Counted from the stretch's first letter, positions 1 through 9,127 are shown. The stretch: DNA of 64,000 bases from Acinetobacter amyesii (GCF_002018365.1 NZ_MVKX01000011.1:1-64000), one strand, 5' to 3'. Translations and numbers: made by a program. The notes: generated by a model not told the origin, from the sequence alone.

Positions 1-93
1 GCTGTCGGAGCTGTCGGAGCTGTCGGAGCTGTCGGAGCTGTCGGAGCTGTCGGAGCTGTCGGAGCTGTCGGAGCTGTCGGAGCTGTCGGAGCT
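1..93. repeat. 9-bp tandem repeat, ten copies
   Basis: Ten perfect copies of the 9-mer GCTGTCGGA run from the first base of the window to position 90, followed by a partial GCT. On the minus strand this is in frame with the metallo-hydrolase gene and encodes Ala-Pro-Thr ten times. Because the unit is a multiple of three, gain or loss of copies changes the length of the protein tail without shifting the frame. The array may continue beyond the window edge, so the true copy number is unknown. Confidence 0.97.
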
Positions 94-1067
94 AAATTTA
101 GCGGGTTCCAACGGAACTGACCATCATTCATTTCACTTATTTTACCAATACCCGGAAATGGTAAATGTGCAAATGCAACAAAGGTTTGCTCTTGAGCAAA
201 ACGTTTAAAAATTGCTAAACGAGTTTCACTGGCTTTGACCGGATCGACATCAAAATCGACAGATAATTTGGGTTGTTCAAACTGTAAATGATAGGAATGA
301 ACCACATCGCCGAGGATAGCAAAACTTTTAGCTTGCGATTTTAAGATAAAAGAATAATGTCCCGGTGTATGTCCAACACTCGGTAGTACTTCTAATCCAT
401 TAATCACAGAACCAACGCTAAAAGTCTTAAAACTCCGCATGGTTTGATAAGGCGCAATCGCAGCTTTAATTTTCGCAACGGTCGCTAAATAACCGTCACG
501 CTTTTCAGCAGCTAAAGTATCGACGGTGCTTTCACTTAACCAATACTGACTTTCTTGTTCATTGACGTAGATCGTTGCATTCGGAAATACGGCCTTACCT
601 TGTTTTGCAATACCACATGCATGATCTGGATGTAAATGGGTTAAGAAAACACTGCGTACACGATTAAGCTTATAGCCAGCCGCTTCAATATTTTGTGCAA
701 TAGAACCTAAGTTTGGTCCAAAACAACTGGCTGCACCACTATCAACAAGACTGATGCCGCCTTGTCCATCATCAATCAGATAGGCATTGACACTGGTTTG
801 TATGCCTTTGCTCTGATCAACTGCAAGCTTCTGGAATAAAGCACTAACTTCTTCTGGAGTTAAATTTTGTTTAAACAAATCAGGACTTAATTCGAGTGTC
901 CCATCTTTTAAAGCAATGACTTTATATGCACCCACTTGGAAAGGATAAAATCCCATGGGCTGTGTCACATTCGTTTTGATTTCCGTTTGAATAACTGCCG
1001 GCTCTGCACTGACAAACTGGCTGGTTAAAAGTGTTGCTGCAAGCACAGCAAAACTAAAGTTTTTCAT
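1..1067 (-). CDS. Periplasmic MBL-fold metallo-hydrolase with Ala-Pro-Thr repeat tail (3' end outside window)
   Basis: This is a metallo-beta-lactamase-fold hydrolase. Starting at the ATG at 1067, the protein opens with an export signal (basic MKNF, hydrophobic core, cleavage near FVSA-EP at about residue 22). The zinc-binding motif HLHPDH lies at residues 144-149, followed by a GHTPGH motif and a later GDVVH segment, as expected for the two-metal site. The substrate cannot be told from sequence; lactonase-like and other MBL hydrolases share this layout. After the catalytic domain the reading frame enters a perfect (APT)10 array and leaves the window with no stop codon, so the C-terminus is missing here. 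It stands alone, divergent from dgkA, with a 261-base gap. The repeat tail is not part of the catalytic fold and is probably a flexible extension. Confidence 0.85.
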   Translation of the reverse strand, partial: MKNFSFAVLAATLLTSQFVSAEPAVIQTEIKTNVTQPMGFYPFQVGAYKVIALKDGTLELSPDLFKQNLTPEEVSALFQKLAVDQSKGIQTSVNAYLIDDGQGGISLVDSGAASCFGPNLGSIAQNIEAAGYKLNRVRSVFLTHLHPDHACGIAKQGKAVFPNATIYVNEQESQYWLSESTVDTLAAEKRDGYLATVAKIKAAIAPYQTMRSFKTFSVGSVINGLEVLPSVGHTPGHYSFILKSQAKSFAILGDVVHSYHLQFEQPKLSVDFDVDPVKASETRLAIFKRFAQEQTFVAFAHLPFPGIGKISEMNDGQFRWNPLNLAPTAPTAPTAPTAPTAPTAPTAPTAPTAPT

Positions 1068-1282
1068 TGTTGACCTATATCACTTTTATTATTTCATGCA
1101 ATGAAGCAAAGGCTTCAAAATTAAAAATTTTAAACGCCTGTATTGTGCCTGAAATTCAGGCAAATTTTAAGTCTAATACTGGATAAACATAGCACTAACT
1201 TGATACAGGCTTATGTAAATCATCCTAAATTTTAATGCTCAATAAAATAAAAACTGAATGCAAGAAAACTTTAAGCTTGGCA

Positions 1283-1291
1283 TGCTATATT
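1283..1291 (+). promoter_or_regulatory. Extended -10 promoter for dgkA
   Basis: TGC directly before TATATT (1286-1291) forms an extended -10 element about 38 bases before the dgkA start. No convincing -35 box is present, which is usual for extended -10 promoters. Assigned by eye only. Confidence 0.45.
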
Positions 1292-1328
1292 TTCGCCAGT
1301 TTTTAAATCTATACGTCTGTACAGTGCT

Positions 1329-1703
1329 ATGAGTGAAATTTCCCCGTTTAAAGGTAAATCTGGACTTAAACGAATATTAAATGCAACGCAATATTCCCTC
1401 GACGGATTCAAAGCTGCGTATCAAAATGAAGCTGCATTTCGACAAATTGTCTGGATGAATATGGTGCTTATTCCCACCAGTTGTTTTCTCGATGTCAGTC
1501 GTGCTGAACATGCCCTTATGGTGGTGGTGTGTTTATTTGCCTTGATTGTTGAATTATTCAACTCTGCCATTGAAGCCGTTGTCGACCGCGTATCTTTAGA
1601 CAAGCATCCACTTTCTAAAATTGCTAAAGATATGGGAAGTGCCGCTCAATTCGTTGCATTAGCAATTATCTTTTTTACTTGGTTAATTATCCTGTTGCCT
1701 TAA
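1329..1703 (+). CDS. dgkA: Diacylglycerol kinase
   Basis: Small integral membrane kinase that phosphorylates diacylglycerol to phosphatidic acid with ATP, recycling lipid released by membrane-derived glucan and envelope modification. The 124-residue length matches the family (about 120). The signature ELFNSAIEAVVDR lies at residues 75-87, with Glu75, Asn78 and Glu82 at the positions of the catalytic and metal-binding residues, followed by KDMGSAAQ. Three hydrophobic segments (about 40-55, 60-78, 104-123) fit the trimeric three-helix enzyme. It is a single-gene unit with an extended -10 promoter upstream and a shared terminator downstream. Confidence 0.96.
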   Translation: MSEISPFKGKSGLKRILNATQYSLDGFKAAYQNEAAFRQIVWMNMVLIPTSCFLDVSRAEHALMVVVCLFALIVELFNSAIEAVVDRVSLDKHPLSKIAKDMGSAAQFVALAIIFFTWLIILLP

Positions 1704-1803
1704 ATAAAGGCTGTCCCACTCTATTTGCAGGGTTATGCCCTGCTTTTTTATATCGATACATGTCAGTAAATGGATTTAACAAAATTTTAAAGCCATAAAA
1801 AAA

Positions 1804-1828
1804 CCCAGCTTTCGCTGGGCTTTTTTTT
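1804..1828. terminator. Bidirectional terminator between dgkA and aceA
   Basis: Hairpin CCCAGC-TTTC-GCTGGG (1804-1819) with a T-run at 1821-1828 on the plus strand and an A-run before it, so it can stop both dgkA (plus) and aceA (minus) transcripts. Confidence 0.9.
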
Positions 1829-1843
1829 GAATCAGTTCAGTGC

Positions 1844-3448
1844 TTAGTGAGCAGCGAATTGGTTCATTGTGTTTTTAGCATCATCGTGCGCTTTAAGAGC
1901 GTTGTCACCAGAGAAGATTTCTTTGTGATCATCACCGATGTCAGAACCAGCCATTGCTTGGTGTTTAACACAAGAGATCGTACCGCGGATTTCTTTACGT
2001 TGAACGCCAGCTACATAAGCAAGCATACCTTGGTCGCCGAAGTAACCTTGAGCAAGCTCATGAGTAGAAAGAGCAGCTGTATGGTAAGTCGGAAGTGTGA
2101 TCAAGTGATGGAACACACCAGCTTCACGAGAAGCATCTGCTTGGAATGTACGTACTTTTTCGTCAGCATCAGCAGCTAATTCAGTAGCATCGTACTCAGC
2201 GCTCATTAGTTTAGCGCGGTCGTAAGCAGAAACGTCTTTACCTTCAGCAACCCAACGGTCGTAAGCTTGTTGACGGAAGTTTAAAGTCCAGTTGAATGAA
2301 GGCGAGTTGTTGTAAACAAGCTTAGCATTTGGAACTGTTTCTTTAACACGGTTAACCATGTGAGCGATTTCTTCAACGTTTGGAGTCGCAGTTTCGATCC
2401 AAAGAAGGTCAGCGCCGTTTTGAAGGCTAGATACACAGTCAAGTACAACGCGGTCGATTTGCGTGTCTGGACGGAATTGGTACAAACCAGAAGCAAGACG
2501 TTTTGGACGGTGAAGTTTACCGTTACGCTTGATTAGGATTTCGTCTTCTTGAGCTTCTGAAATGTCAATTTCAGTTGTGTCTAAGTAGCTGATGTATTGA
2601 GAAGCGATGTCGCCTGGCTCTTTAACCACTGGGATTTTTTGAGTCAAGTCAGCGCCTTCAGAGTCAGTACGAGCAACGATGATACCGTCGTCAAGACCCA
2701 TTTCTAAGAATGCATAGCGAAGAGCGTGGATTTTCGCGATGAAGTCTTCGTGTGGAACTGTAACTTTACCAGCTTGGTGACCGCATTGTTTAGCGTCAGA
2801 TACTTGGTTTTCGATTTGAAGTGCACAAGCACCCGCTTCGATCATTTTCTTAGCTAGTAAGTAAGTCGCTTCTTCGTTACCGAAACCAGCGTCGATGTCC
2901 GCAATAATTGGCACAACGTGAGTTTGGAAACCGTCGATTTGAGCAGTGATTTCAGCAGCTTTAGCAGTATCACCAGCTTCGTTTGCTTTTTTAAGCGCAC
3001 GGAACAAGTCGTTTAATTCTTTCGCGTCAGCTTGACGTAGGAAAGTGTAGATTTCTTCGATCAATGCAGGTACTGAAGTTTTTTCGTGCATAGATTGGTC
3101 AGGAAGTGGACCGAATTCTGAACGAAGAGCTGCAACCATCCAACCTGAAAGGTAGATATAGCGACGTTCAGTTGTACCGAAGTATTTTTTGTTCGCAATC
3201 ATTTTTTGTTGTGCGATGAAACCGTGCCAGCAACCTAATGATTGAGTGTATTTGCTAGAATCAGCATCATAAGCAGCCATATCACGACGCATAATAGCAG
3301 CTGTATATTTCGCAATGTCTAAACCAGTTTTGAAACGGTTTTGCATTTGCATACGTGCAGCATCTTCTGGGCTAATATCGCGCCAAGTGCTTCCGAATTT
3401 TGCTTTTAATTCACGGATTGCATCAATCGCTGTTAAGTATGTAGACAT
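1844..3448 (-). CDS. aceA: Isocitrate lyase
   Basis: Cleaves isocitrate to glyoxylate and succinate, the first step of the glyoxylate shunt needed for growth on acetate and fatty acids. The catalytic loop is KQCGH at residues 220-224 (Cys222), the variant seen in the long Pseudomonas-type isocitrate lyases rather than the KKCGH of E. coli. The Mg-binding region DIDAGFG is at 184-190. The ATG at 3448 gives 534 residues, the usual length of the subfamily, and has an AGGAAC ribosome site just upstream; the frame stays open for 34 more codons but that stretch does not resemble the family. It is divergent from a LysR-type regulator across a long AT-rich gap. Regulation by that neighbour is an inference. 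Confidence 0.95.
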   Translation of the reverse strand: MSTYLTAIDAIRELKAKFGSTWRDISPEDAARMQMQNRFKTGLDIAKYTAAIMRRDMAAYDADSSKYTQSLGCWHGFIAQQKMIANKKYFGTTERRYIYLSGWMVAALRSEFGPLPDQSMHEKTSVPALIEEIYTFLRQADAKELNDLFRALKKANEAGDTAKAAEITAQIDGFQTHVVPIIADIDAGFGNEEATYLLAKKMIEAGACALQIENQVSDAKQCGHQAGKVTVPHEDFIAKIHALRYAFLEMGLDDGIIVARTDSEGADLTQKIPVVKEPGDIASQYISYLDTTEIDISEAQEDEILIKRNGKLHRPKRLASGLYQFRPDTQIDRVVLDCVSSLQNGADLLWIETATPNVEEIAHMVNRVKETVPNAKLVYNNSPSFNWTLNFRQQAYDRWVAEGKDVSAYDRAKLMSAEYDATELAADADEKVRTFQADASREAGVFHHLITLPTYHTAALSTHELAQGYFGDQGMLAYVAGVQRKEIRGTISCVKHQAMAGSDIGDDHKEIFSGDNALKAHDDAKNTMNQFAAH

Positions 3449-4132
3449 GATATGTTCCTGTAATAATATTAGGATTTTTCTGCAACGTAAGGCTAAAATC
3501 ATACCCTCGAATGATTGTTCAGATTTAGAACACTTCGTTGCGATAGACACAGAGTAGATTGACTAAAAAAATTAATCCAATATTCTGCATTAATTTTCAG
3601 TATTTATTTAAAAAATATGTAGATTAAAGTCGTATTATAATAATTAACCAATATTTATAAGTATTTGTATTTAAATACTTTTATTAATATATTTTGCTAA
3701 TTTTTTTGTCTATTTTTCAAACATTTTGATGAATTATTCTTCATTAGACTTAAGTCGACTGAGCATTCACTTTTAAAAAAAACAGCATTTTTTACGCCAT
3801 TTTTGCCCAAATTTACCAAGCTAAATACTTGGTTATTCTGTCTTCAAATGATCATGCAAATGAGATATTTCATCTAATTTTTTTGTTTTATGAACATCGC
3901 ATCACATAAACAAAATTGCTCCGTATTTTTATTTCATTCACTTTAAAAATATCGGTCTAAACAGGTAATAAGTATTTAAGAAGTATGTGCTACAACTTCA
4001 GCAAATTTGTCTTAAAACTGCTGAATTTTAGTACAAAAGTACACGTCATTTTTTCATCCATTTTTTACACAAGCCTTAGTAGTTATGGCATAATCAGATA
4101 AATTTCATGATTTTATTGTCGGTATTTATTTT
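3449..4132. other. Long AT-rich intergenic region between aceA and the LysR gene
   Basis: About 680 bases with no convincing gene on either strand. It is very AT-rich, with runs of A and T and many TATTTA/ATATTT words, and must hold the promoters of both divergent genes. No single -10/-35 pair stands out because the background is so AT-rich. No tRNA, clear terminator or riboswitch was seen. The length is unusual for this gene-dense window. Confidence 0.6.
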
Positions 4133-5125
4133 ATGAATCTGGAGCGGGTCGATCTCAATCTATTAATTTATCTTGATGTACTTCTTCGTGAAAAAAATGT
4201 GACTCGTGCTGCCGAGCAACTGGGTGTAACTCAGCCTGCGATGAGTAATATTTTACGTCGTCTACGCAACTTATTTAATGATCCACTTCTTATTCGTTCT
4301 TCAGAAGGTATGACACCTACAGAACGTGCGCTTGAATTACAGCCACGTATCCGTGATGCACTTTCTGACCTTTCGATGATTTTAGAACCCCGTACCGAGT
4401 TCCGACCTTACACTTCAAATCGTGTCTTCCGCATCATGACTTCAGATTATGCTGAAGCAACACTGGTGCCGCGCCTAGTAAAAGCTTTGCGCTCAGAAGC
4501 ACCCAATGTGGTTCTCGATTTTTTAACGCCTAGTGATGTGTCTTATCGAGATATGGAACAAGGTAAAGTCGACTTGGCGATTAACCGCTTTAATGAAATT
4601 CCGCAAAGTTTCCACCAAGTTTTGGTCTGGCGTGACAGTTTTTCATGCCTTTTAAATGCCAAACACCCTGCTGCAAATAATTTAAACCTGAAAAGCTATC
4701 TAGATGCACAACACATTTGGGTATCTAAAACAGGTATGGGTGTGGGTTTTGGTGTCAATCCAGAAAAACAAGCGGGTTTAGGGTGGATTGATCAAGCCTT
4801 AGAACGTATTGGCCAAAAACGTAAAATTTCAGTTTTCACCCGTCATTATCAAATGCCAGGCTTATTGGCATCGAATGTTGACTTGGTTGCGACTCTGCCA
4901 AGCCGTATTGCTCGCCTTCAAGCCAAAAGTCAAAACCTATTACTTCGTGATCCACCATTCTATATTCCTGAATTTGAATTAAAAATGGCATGGTGTCCTT
5001 TACTTCATCATCACCCTGCTCATCGCTGGTTACGTCAACTTATTTTGTATGTTGCACGTCAAATGATTGAAGAAGAAAACCGCGAATACTTAATGAATAA
5101 CTCTCAGTTTTCACAGTATCAGTAA
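4133..5125 (+). CDS. LysR-type transcriptional regulator
   Basis: DNA-binding regulator of the LysR family, 330 residues, the usual length. The N-terminal winged helix-turn-helix (about residues 5-65) contains NVTRAAEQLGVTQPAMSN and the wing region NDPLLIRSSEGM. The rest is a periplasmic-binding-protein-like effector domain (about 95-300) of the NodD/NahR/DntR type. A poorly conserved hydrophilic tail ends the protein. It is transcribed divergently from aceA, the classical position of a LysR regulator relative to its target, but the effector and the target are inferred only from that placement. No terminator is evident before the next gene. Confidence 0.9.
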   Translation: MNLERVDLNLLIYLDVLLREKNVTRAAEQLGVTQPAMSNILRRLRNLFNDPLLIRSSEGMTPTERALELQPRIRDALSDLSMILEPRTEFRPYTSNRVFRIMTSDYAEATLVPRLVKALRSEAPNVVLDFLTPSDVSYRDMEQGKVDLAINRFNEIPQSFHQVLVWRDSFSCLLNAKHPAANNLNLKSYLDAQHIWVSKTGMGVGFGVNPEKQAGLGWIDQALERIGQKRKISVFTRHYQMPGLLASNVDLVATLPSRIARLQAKSQNLLLRDPPFYIPEFELKMAWCPLLHHHPAHRWLRQLILYVARQMIEEENREYLMNNSQFSQYQ

Positions 5126-5254
5126 TTAATTCTTTAATTCCTTATTAATTCAAACGTATACTGTCACTATATAGGTAGTAGTTAAGACTACTACCTTGCC
5201 CATTTTTGTGTTAGAAATACAGAAAAATAGAATGAATCACAAACAGGTGTATTC

Positions 5255-6583
5255 GTGAGCCTTTTCCAAAATATAGTCATTATTATTCTCCTGATCGTCG
5301 GTGCGGGTTTTCTATCCTTAACAGAAATTGCCCTCGCGGGTGCACGAAAAGTAAAGCTTAAAATTTTGGCTGAATCTGGAGATTCACGTGCACAACGTGT
5401 GCTTGACTTACAAGCCAACTCAGCAGACTTTTTCGCCGCATCACAAATTGGCTTAAATGCCGTGGCAATTCTCGGCGGTATTTTGGGTGAAGGTGCATTT
5501 CGTCCTTATTTCATAACCTTAGTGACCCGTTTTTATCAGGGCCCGTGGACTGAAACCATTGGTTTCACCCTGTCGTTTACTTTAGTCACCTCCTTATTCA
5601 TTCTATTTGCTGATTTGATGCCAAAACGTTTGGCGATGATCGCACCTGAAAAAATTGCCGTTGCTGTTGTTGACCCGATTCAAATCTTTATTAAAGTGTG
5701 TAAGCCAATGGCGTGGGTGATTAATGCCATTGCCAATTTGTTGTTTCGTTTATTCAAAGTGAATACAACACGTGATGACAATATTACCTTTGACGACATT
5801 TCAGCTGTGATGGATGCCGGTGCTCAAGCTGGTGTACTTCAAAAACAAGAACACCATTTTATTGAAAACGTATTTGAACTGGAAGAACGTAATGTCCCTT
5901 CAAGTATGACCACACGTGAAAATGTGGTGTACTTTACCCTCAAAGAATCAGAAGCCAGTATTCGTCAAAAACTCGCTGAATTTCCATATTCGAAGTTTTT
6001 GGTCTGTAGTGAAAATATTGATGACGTGATTGGCTATGTCGATGCCAAAGATATTTTGGTTCGTATCTTGAACAATCAGTCACTTTTACAACTCAACGAA
6101 AATACCATTCGTAATGTCCTCACGATTCCAGATACTTTAACACTGTCCGAATTACTCGATCGTTTCCGTTCAACCAAAGAAAAATTTGCCGTTGTAATTA
6201 ACGAATATGCGTTGGTTGTCGGCGTTATTACCCTCTCCGACATTATGATTACCGTGATGGGCGACTGGGTAACACCGATTGAAGCAGAACAACAAATTAT
6301 TAAACGTGATGCGGATTCTTGGCTCATCGATGGCAGTACACCAATCGAAGATCTAAAACATGCACTCGCTCTAGATGAAATGCCGGATGAAGAAAACTAT
6401 GAAACCCTTGCGGGCTTTATGATGTTTAAACTACGTAAAATTCCACGTCCAGCGGACTTTGTTACCTATCATGGCTACAAATTTGAAGTTGTGGATGTAG
6501 ACCACTTTAAAATTGACCAATTATTAGTGACCCGCTTACAACAGGCTGAAACTGAACTTGATACACCAGAAGAATCGGATTAA
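5255..6583 (+). CDS. DUF21/CBS/CorC_HlyC membrane protein (YtfL-type)
   Basis: Member of the CNNM/CorC superfamily, 442 residues. Residues 1 to about 190 form the DUF21 membrane domain with four hydrophobic segments and the GAGFLSLTEIAL opening. A CBS-domain pair follows (about 215-335, with RENVVYF and YALVVGVITLSDIM), then a C-terminal CorC_HlyC domain (about 350-430). The architecture and length match E. coli YtfL, for which a role in polyamine export has been proposed; other relatives are linked to magnesium or cobalt transport, so the substrate is open. The start is GTG with an AGGTG ribosome site five bases upstream. The terminator hairpin at 6568-6600 covers its stop codon. Confidence 0.85.
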   Translation: MSLFQNIVIIILLIVGAGFLSLTEIALAGARKVKLKILAESGDSRAQRVLDLQANSADFFAASQIGLNAVAILGGILGEGAFRPYFITLVTRFYQGPWTETIGFTLSFTLVTSLFILFADLMPKRLAMIAPEKIAVAVVDPIQIFIKVCKPMAWVINAIANLLFRLFKVNTTRDDNITFDDISAVMDAGAQAGVLQKQEHHFIENVFELEERNVPSSMTTRENVVYFTLKESEASIRQKLAEFPYSKFLVCSENIDDVIGYVDAKDILVRILNNQSLLQLNENTIRNVLTIPDTLTLSELLDRFRSTKEKFAVVINEYALVVGVITLSDIMITVMGDWVTPIEAEQQIIKRDADSWLIDGSTPIEDLKHALALDEMPDEENYETLAGFMMFKLRKIPRPADFVTYHGYKFEVVDVDHFKIDQLLVTRLQQAETELDTPEESD

Positions 6584-6600
6584 TTCGATTCTTCTTTTTT
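6568..6600 (+). terminator. Terminator overlapping the stop codon of the CBS-domain gene
   Basis: Ten-base-pair stem AGAAGAATCG (6568-6577) with CGATTCTTCT (6586-6595), then Ts to 6600. The TAA stop codon (6581-6583) sits in the eight-base loop, so the last codons form half of the terminator. Confidence 0.85.
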
Positions 6601-6637
6601 CTAAAACAATAAAATATAAATACGATGGAATACGAAG

Positions 6638-6916
6638 ATGTCTTTTTCACTTAAAGCGATTTTGACTTGCTTTAGTTTTTATACTGGGGCTTATCTGATC
6701 TATTATTTTTTCAAAGCTCATCCACAACCTTTATTTCTATTGCTCGGTGTTGCACTGATCGTCACTGCTTGGTTTTTAACGCCTTATCCCTATGAACGTG
6801 GCAGACAACAATATGACGAAACTATGCGTTTTGGTCTGTTTTTTTATAATCCGTTAATTTTTTGGTTTCGATTTTTTAGTTGGCCGATTCGGACGCTACT
6901 GTCTATTTTTGCTTAA
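6638..6916 (+). CDS. Small two-helix membrane protein, unknown function
   Basis: Ninety-two residues with no family recognised. Two strongly hydrophobic segments (about 5-22 and 30-48) are followed by a basic and aromatic amphipathic half with the hydrophilic stretch PYPYERGRQQYDE near residue 52 and a final aromatic segment rich in Phe and Trp. The ATG has a weak GGA upstream. It lies 54 bases after the CBS-domain gene but behind that gene's terminator, so it may have its own promoter. The length and coding character support a real gene; no function is proposed. Confidence 0.65.
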   Translation: MSFSLKAILTCFSFYTGAYLIYYFFKAHPQPLFLLLGVALIVTAWFLTPYPYERGRQQYDETMRFGLFFYNPLIFWFRFFSWPIRTLLSIFA

Positions 6917-7183
6917 GCGCATTTGTTGTGATCAAACTGGATCTGCACAGCACTTACAGTTCTCTACAGATGTTGAATAAATGTAAACAGACCACTTTTT
7001 TTGAATAAAAATTAAAATAAATCAAAAAATCCCTCTTCCCTAATACCTTCATTATTAATGACTATTTTTCATTAAAATAGTGATGTATTTCACATTTTCT
7101 CACCTTTGTTTTGACTGATGAAATTTCTCTTTATGCTCTGCCCTTGGATTTAAAAACAGCTTTATATTTCAAAGGAATGAACC

Positions 7184-8524
7184 ATGTTAACCGTACTCGG
7201 TTTGGGCATGATCTTGTGCTTTATGTATTTGATCATGACGAAACGCTTAAGCCCACTTGTCGCACTGACTTTAATTCCCCTTCTTTTTGCCTTGATTGCG
7301 TGGTTACTTGGTTTTTATTTTGACAGCTTGTCATACATACAGATAAATGAAATTGGCGACATGATGATTGAAGGTGTAAAAAAACTTGCACCGACCGGCA
7401 TCATGCTGCTTTTTGCAATTCTGTATTTTGCCATCATGATTGATACCGGATTGTTCGACCCTTCGGTGAAATTTATTTTAAAAATGGTCAAAGGTGATCC
7501 CTTAAAAGTCGTCCTTGGAACCATTACCCTGACGTTAATTGTCTCTTTAGATGGAGATGGTTCTACAACCTATATGATCTGTGTTGCTGCCATGCTGCCA
7601 CTCTATAAGCGCTTAGGTATGAGCCCATTGATTATGGCATGTTTGATTATGCTCTCTAGCGGCATTATGAACCTTACGCCATGGGGTGGGCCTACAGCCC
7701 GCGCCGCCAGTGCACTTCATGTCGACCCAAGTGATGTTTTTGTTCCGATGGTTTTACCGATGCTATTTGCCATCGGCTGGTTGTACTTTTTGGGAACCAT
7801 GTATGGTCGAATGGAAAGAAAGCGTCTGGGAATTGTCCAATTGGATATCAGCCATGGTGAAAACATTCAAATCTCAGACAATCCAGAAGCCAACCGCGCA
7901 GATCTACGTTGGTTCAATGCACTGTTAACCGTCATTTTGATGATTTGTCTGGTTTTCAGTATTTTACCTATGCCTATTTTATTCATGGTGGCTTTGTGTA
8001 TTGCGCTAGTCGTCAACTACAAAAATGTCGACTTGCAGAAAAAGTTAATCGCACATCATGCAGGTAGTGCTTTAAATGTGGTCGGTATCATTTTTGCTGC
8101 AGGTATTTTTACCGGAATTTTAGCCGGAACAGGCATGGTAGAAGCCATGTCTAAAGAACTAGTGGCAATTATCCCTGAAAGTATGGGTCCCTATTTAGCA
8201 CCGATTACTGCTGTCATTAGTATGCCAATGACTTTCTTTATGTCGAATGATGCTTTCTATTTTGGGGTATTGCCGATTCTTTCCGATGCTGCCGCTCATT
8301 ATGGAATTGCACCTGTAGAAATGGCACGTGCCTCGATCGTAGGGCAACCTGTACACCTACTCTCACCGCTTGTCCCTTCGACCTATTTACTCTGTGGACT
8401 TGCGGGGATCGAGTTTGGACAACATCAAAAATTTACCATTATCTGGGCTGTAATCACGTGTTTTGTCATGTTAGCAGCAGGTCTGATCTTTGGAATGTTT
8501 CCGTTTTATTCGATCTTAACTTAA
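7184..8524 (+). CDS. CitMHS-family citrate (metal-citrate) transporter
   Basis: Inner-membrane secondary transporter of 446 residues with about 12 hydrophobic helices. The GDGSTTYMICVAAMLPLY segment (about 124-141), the TPWGGPTARAASAL motif and the later SNDAFYFGVLP segment are typical of the CitMHS family, which imports citrate complexed with a divalent metal using protons. The ATG is preceded by AAAGGA. It forms a single-gene unit closed by the terminator at 8541. Together with aceA and the LysR gene it suggests organic-acid use in this region, but no shared regulation is visible. Confidence 0.88.
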   Translation: MLTVLGLGMILCFMYLIMTKRLSPLVALTLIPLLFALIAWLLGFYFDSLSYIQINEIGDMMIEGVKKLAPTGIMLLFAILYFAIMIDTGLFDPSVKFILKMVKGDPLKVVLGTITLTLIVSLDGDGSTTYMICVAAMLPLYKRLGMSPLIMACLIMLSSGIMNLTPWGGPTARAASALHVDPSDVFVPMVLPMLFAIGWLYFLGTMYGRMERKRLGIVQLDISHGENIQISDNPEANRADLRWFNALLTVILMICLVFSILPMPILFMVALCIALVVNYKNVDLQKKLIAHHAGSALNVVGIIFAAGIFTGILAGTGMVEAMSKELVAIIPESMGPYLAPITAVISMPMTFFMSNDAFYFGVLPILSDAAAHYGIAPVEMARASIVGQPVHLLSPLVPSTYLLCGLAGIEFGQHQKFTIIWAVITCFVMLAAGLIFGMFPFYSILT

Positions 8525-8540
8525 AAAGTTAAAGATAAAA

Positions 8541-8564
8541 AAAGCACCATCAGGTGCTTTTTTA
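8541..8564 (+). terminator. Terminator after the citrate transporter gene
   Basis: Hairpin AAAGCACC-ATCA-GGTGCTTT (8541-8560) with T-run to 8563; As precede it, so it may also act on the minus strand for the convergent gene. Confidence 0.85.
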
Positions 8565-8620
8565 TGCTTAACAATACAGAACTAGCCAGTGCTTTACACT
8601 CACAGGTTCATTTGTAGTGA

Positions 8621-9127
8621 TTAATGCTTTGAAATTAATGCTTCTAGAACTGCTTCATAATGAATGCGAATGTCATCTTCTAAAATTTTATAAACATTGT
8701 CGAATTGCACCATTGGCCAGCCTTCTTTCCAAAATGGGAAAATATTATGCAGGTCATGAGTCACCGTTGCGTCTTCACGTACAATTGCTTGTGCAACTTG
8801 TGACAATACTTGTGCAGTTTCAGCACCATCAATTGCTAAATAATCGATACCACGAACTTTCAAAATACGGATACGATCTTTTTTGTAGCGGATTTTTTTA
8901 CTTTGGCCTTCATTTAAGCCTAAAGCTAAAGTCACAGCTTCAACAAATTTATCTTCAAATGCTTGATTTAATTTTACCAAAGCTTGTTTGTGTGCTTCTT
9001 GACGACCAGCTTTTCCCCCACTACGAATCACTTCATTTGCTTCAGTATTTAAAACATCTGATTTCATCGACTGAAGAATGTCTAGAATTTCGATATCGCT
9101 TAATGTTTCAGGAGAGTGATCAGTCAT
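8621..9127 (-). CDS. Conserved-looking cytoplasmic protein, unknown function
   Basis: 168 residues, acidic and mostly helical by inspection, without signal peptide or membrane segment. I recognise no family. The N-terminal half carries a charged segment (RSGGKAGRQEAHKQALVKLN, about 36-55); the middle has KKIRYKKDRIRILKVRG, a strongly basic stretch; the end is acidic. The start at 9127 has an AGGCAG-like site upstream. The opposite strand is also open over the whole length, but this strand has the ribosome site and the more natural protein composition. It converges on the citrate transporter gene. Confidence 0.7.
   Translation of the reverse strand: MTDHSPETLSDIEILDILQSMKSDVLNTEANEVIRSGGKAGRQEAHKQALVKLNQAFEDKFVEAVTLALGLNEGQSKKIRYKKDRIRILKVRGIDYLAIDGAETAQVLSQVAQAIVREDATVTHDLHNIFPFWKEGWPMVQFDNVYKILEDDIRIHYEAVLEALISKH

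Noticed and set aside
3446-3550. N-terminal extension of aceA by 34 codons
   Set aside because: A strong ribosome site precedes the ATG at 3448 and the extension does not resemble isocitrate lyases.
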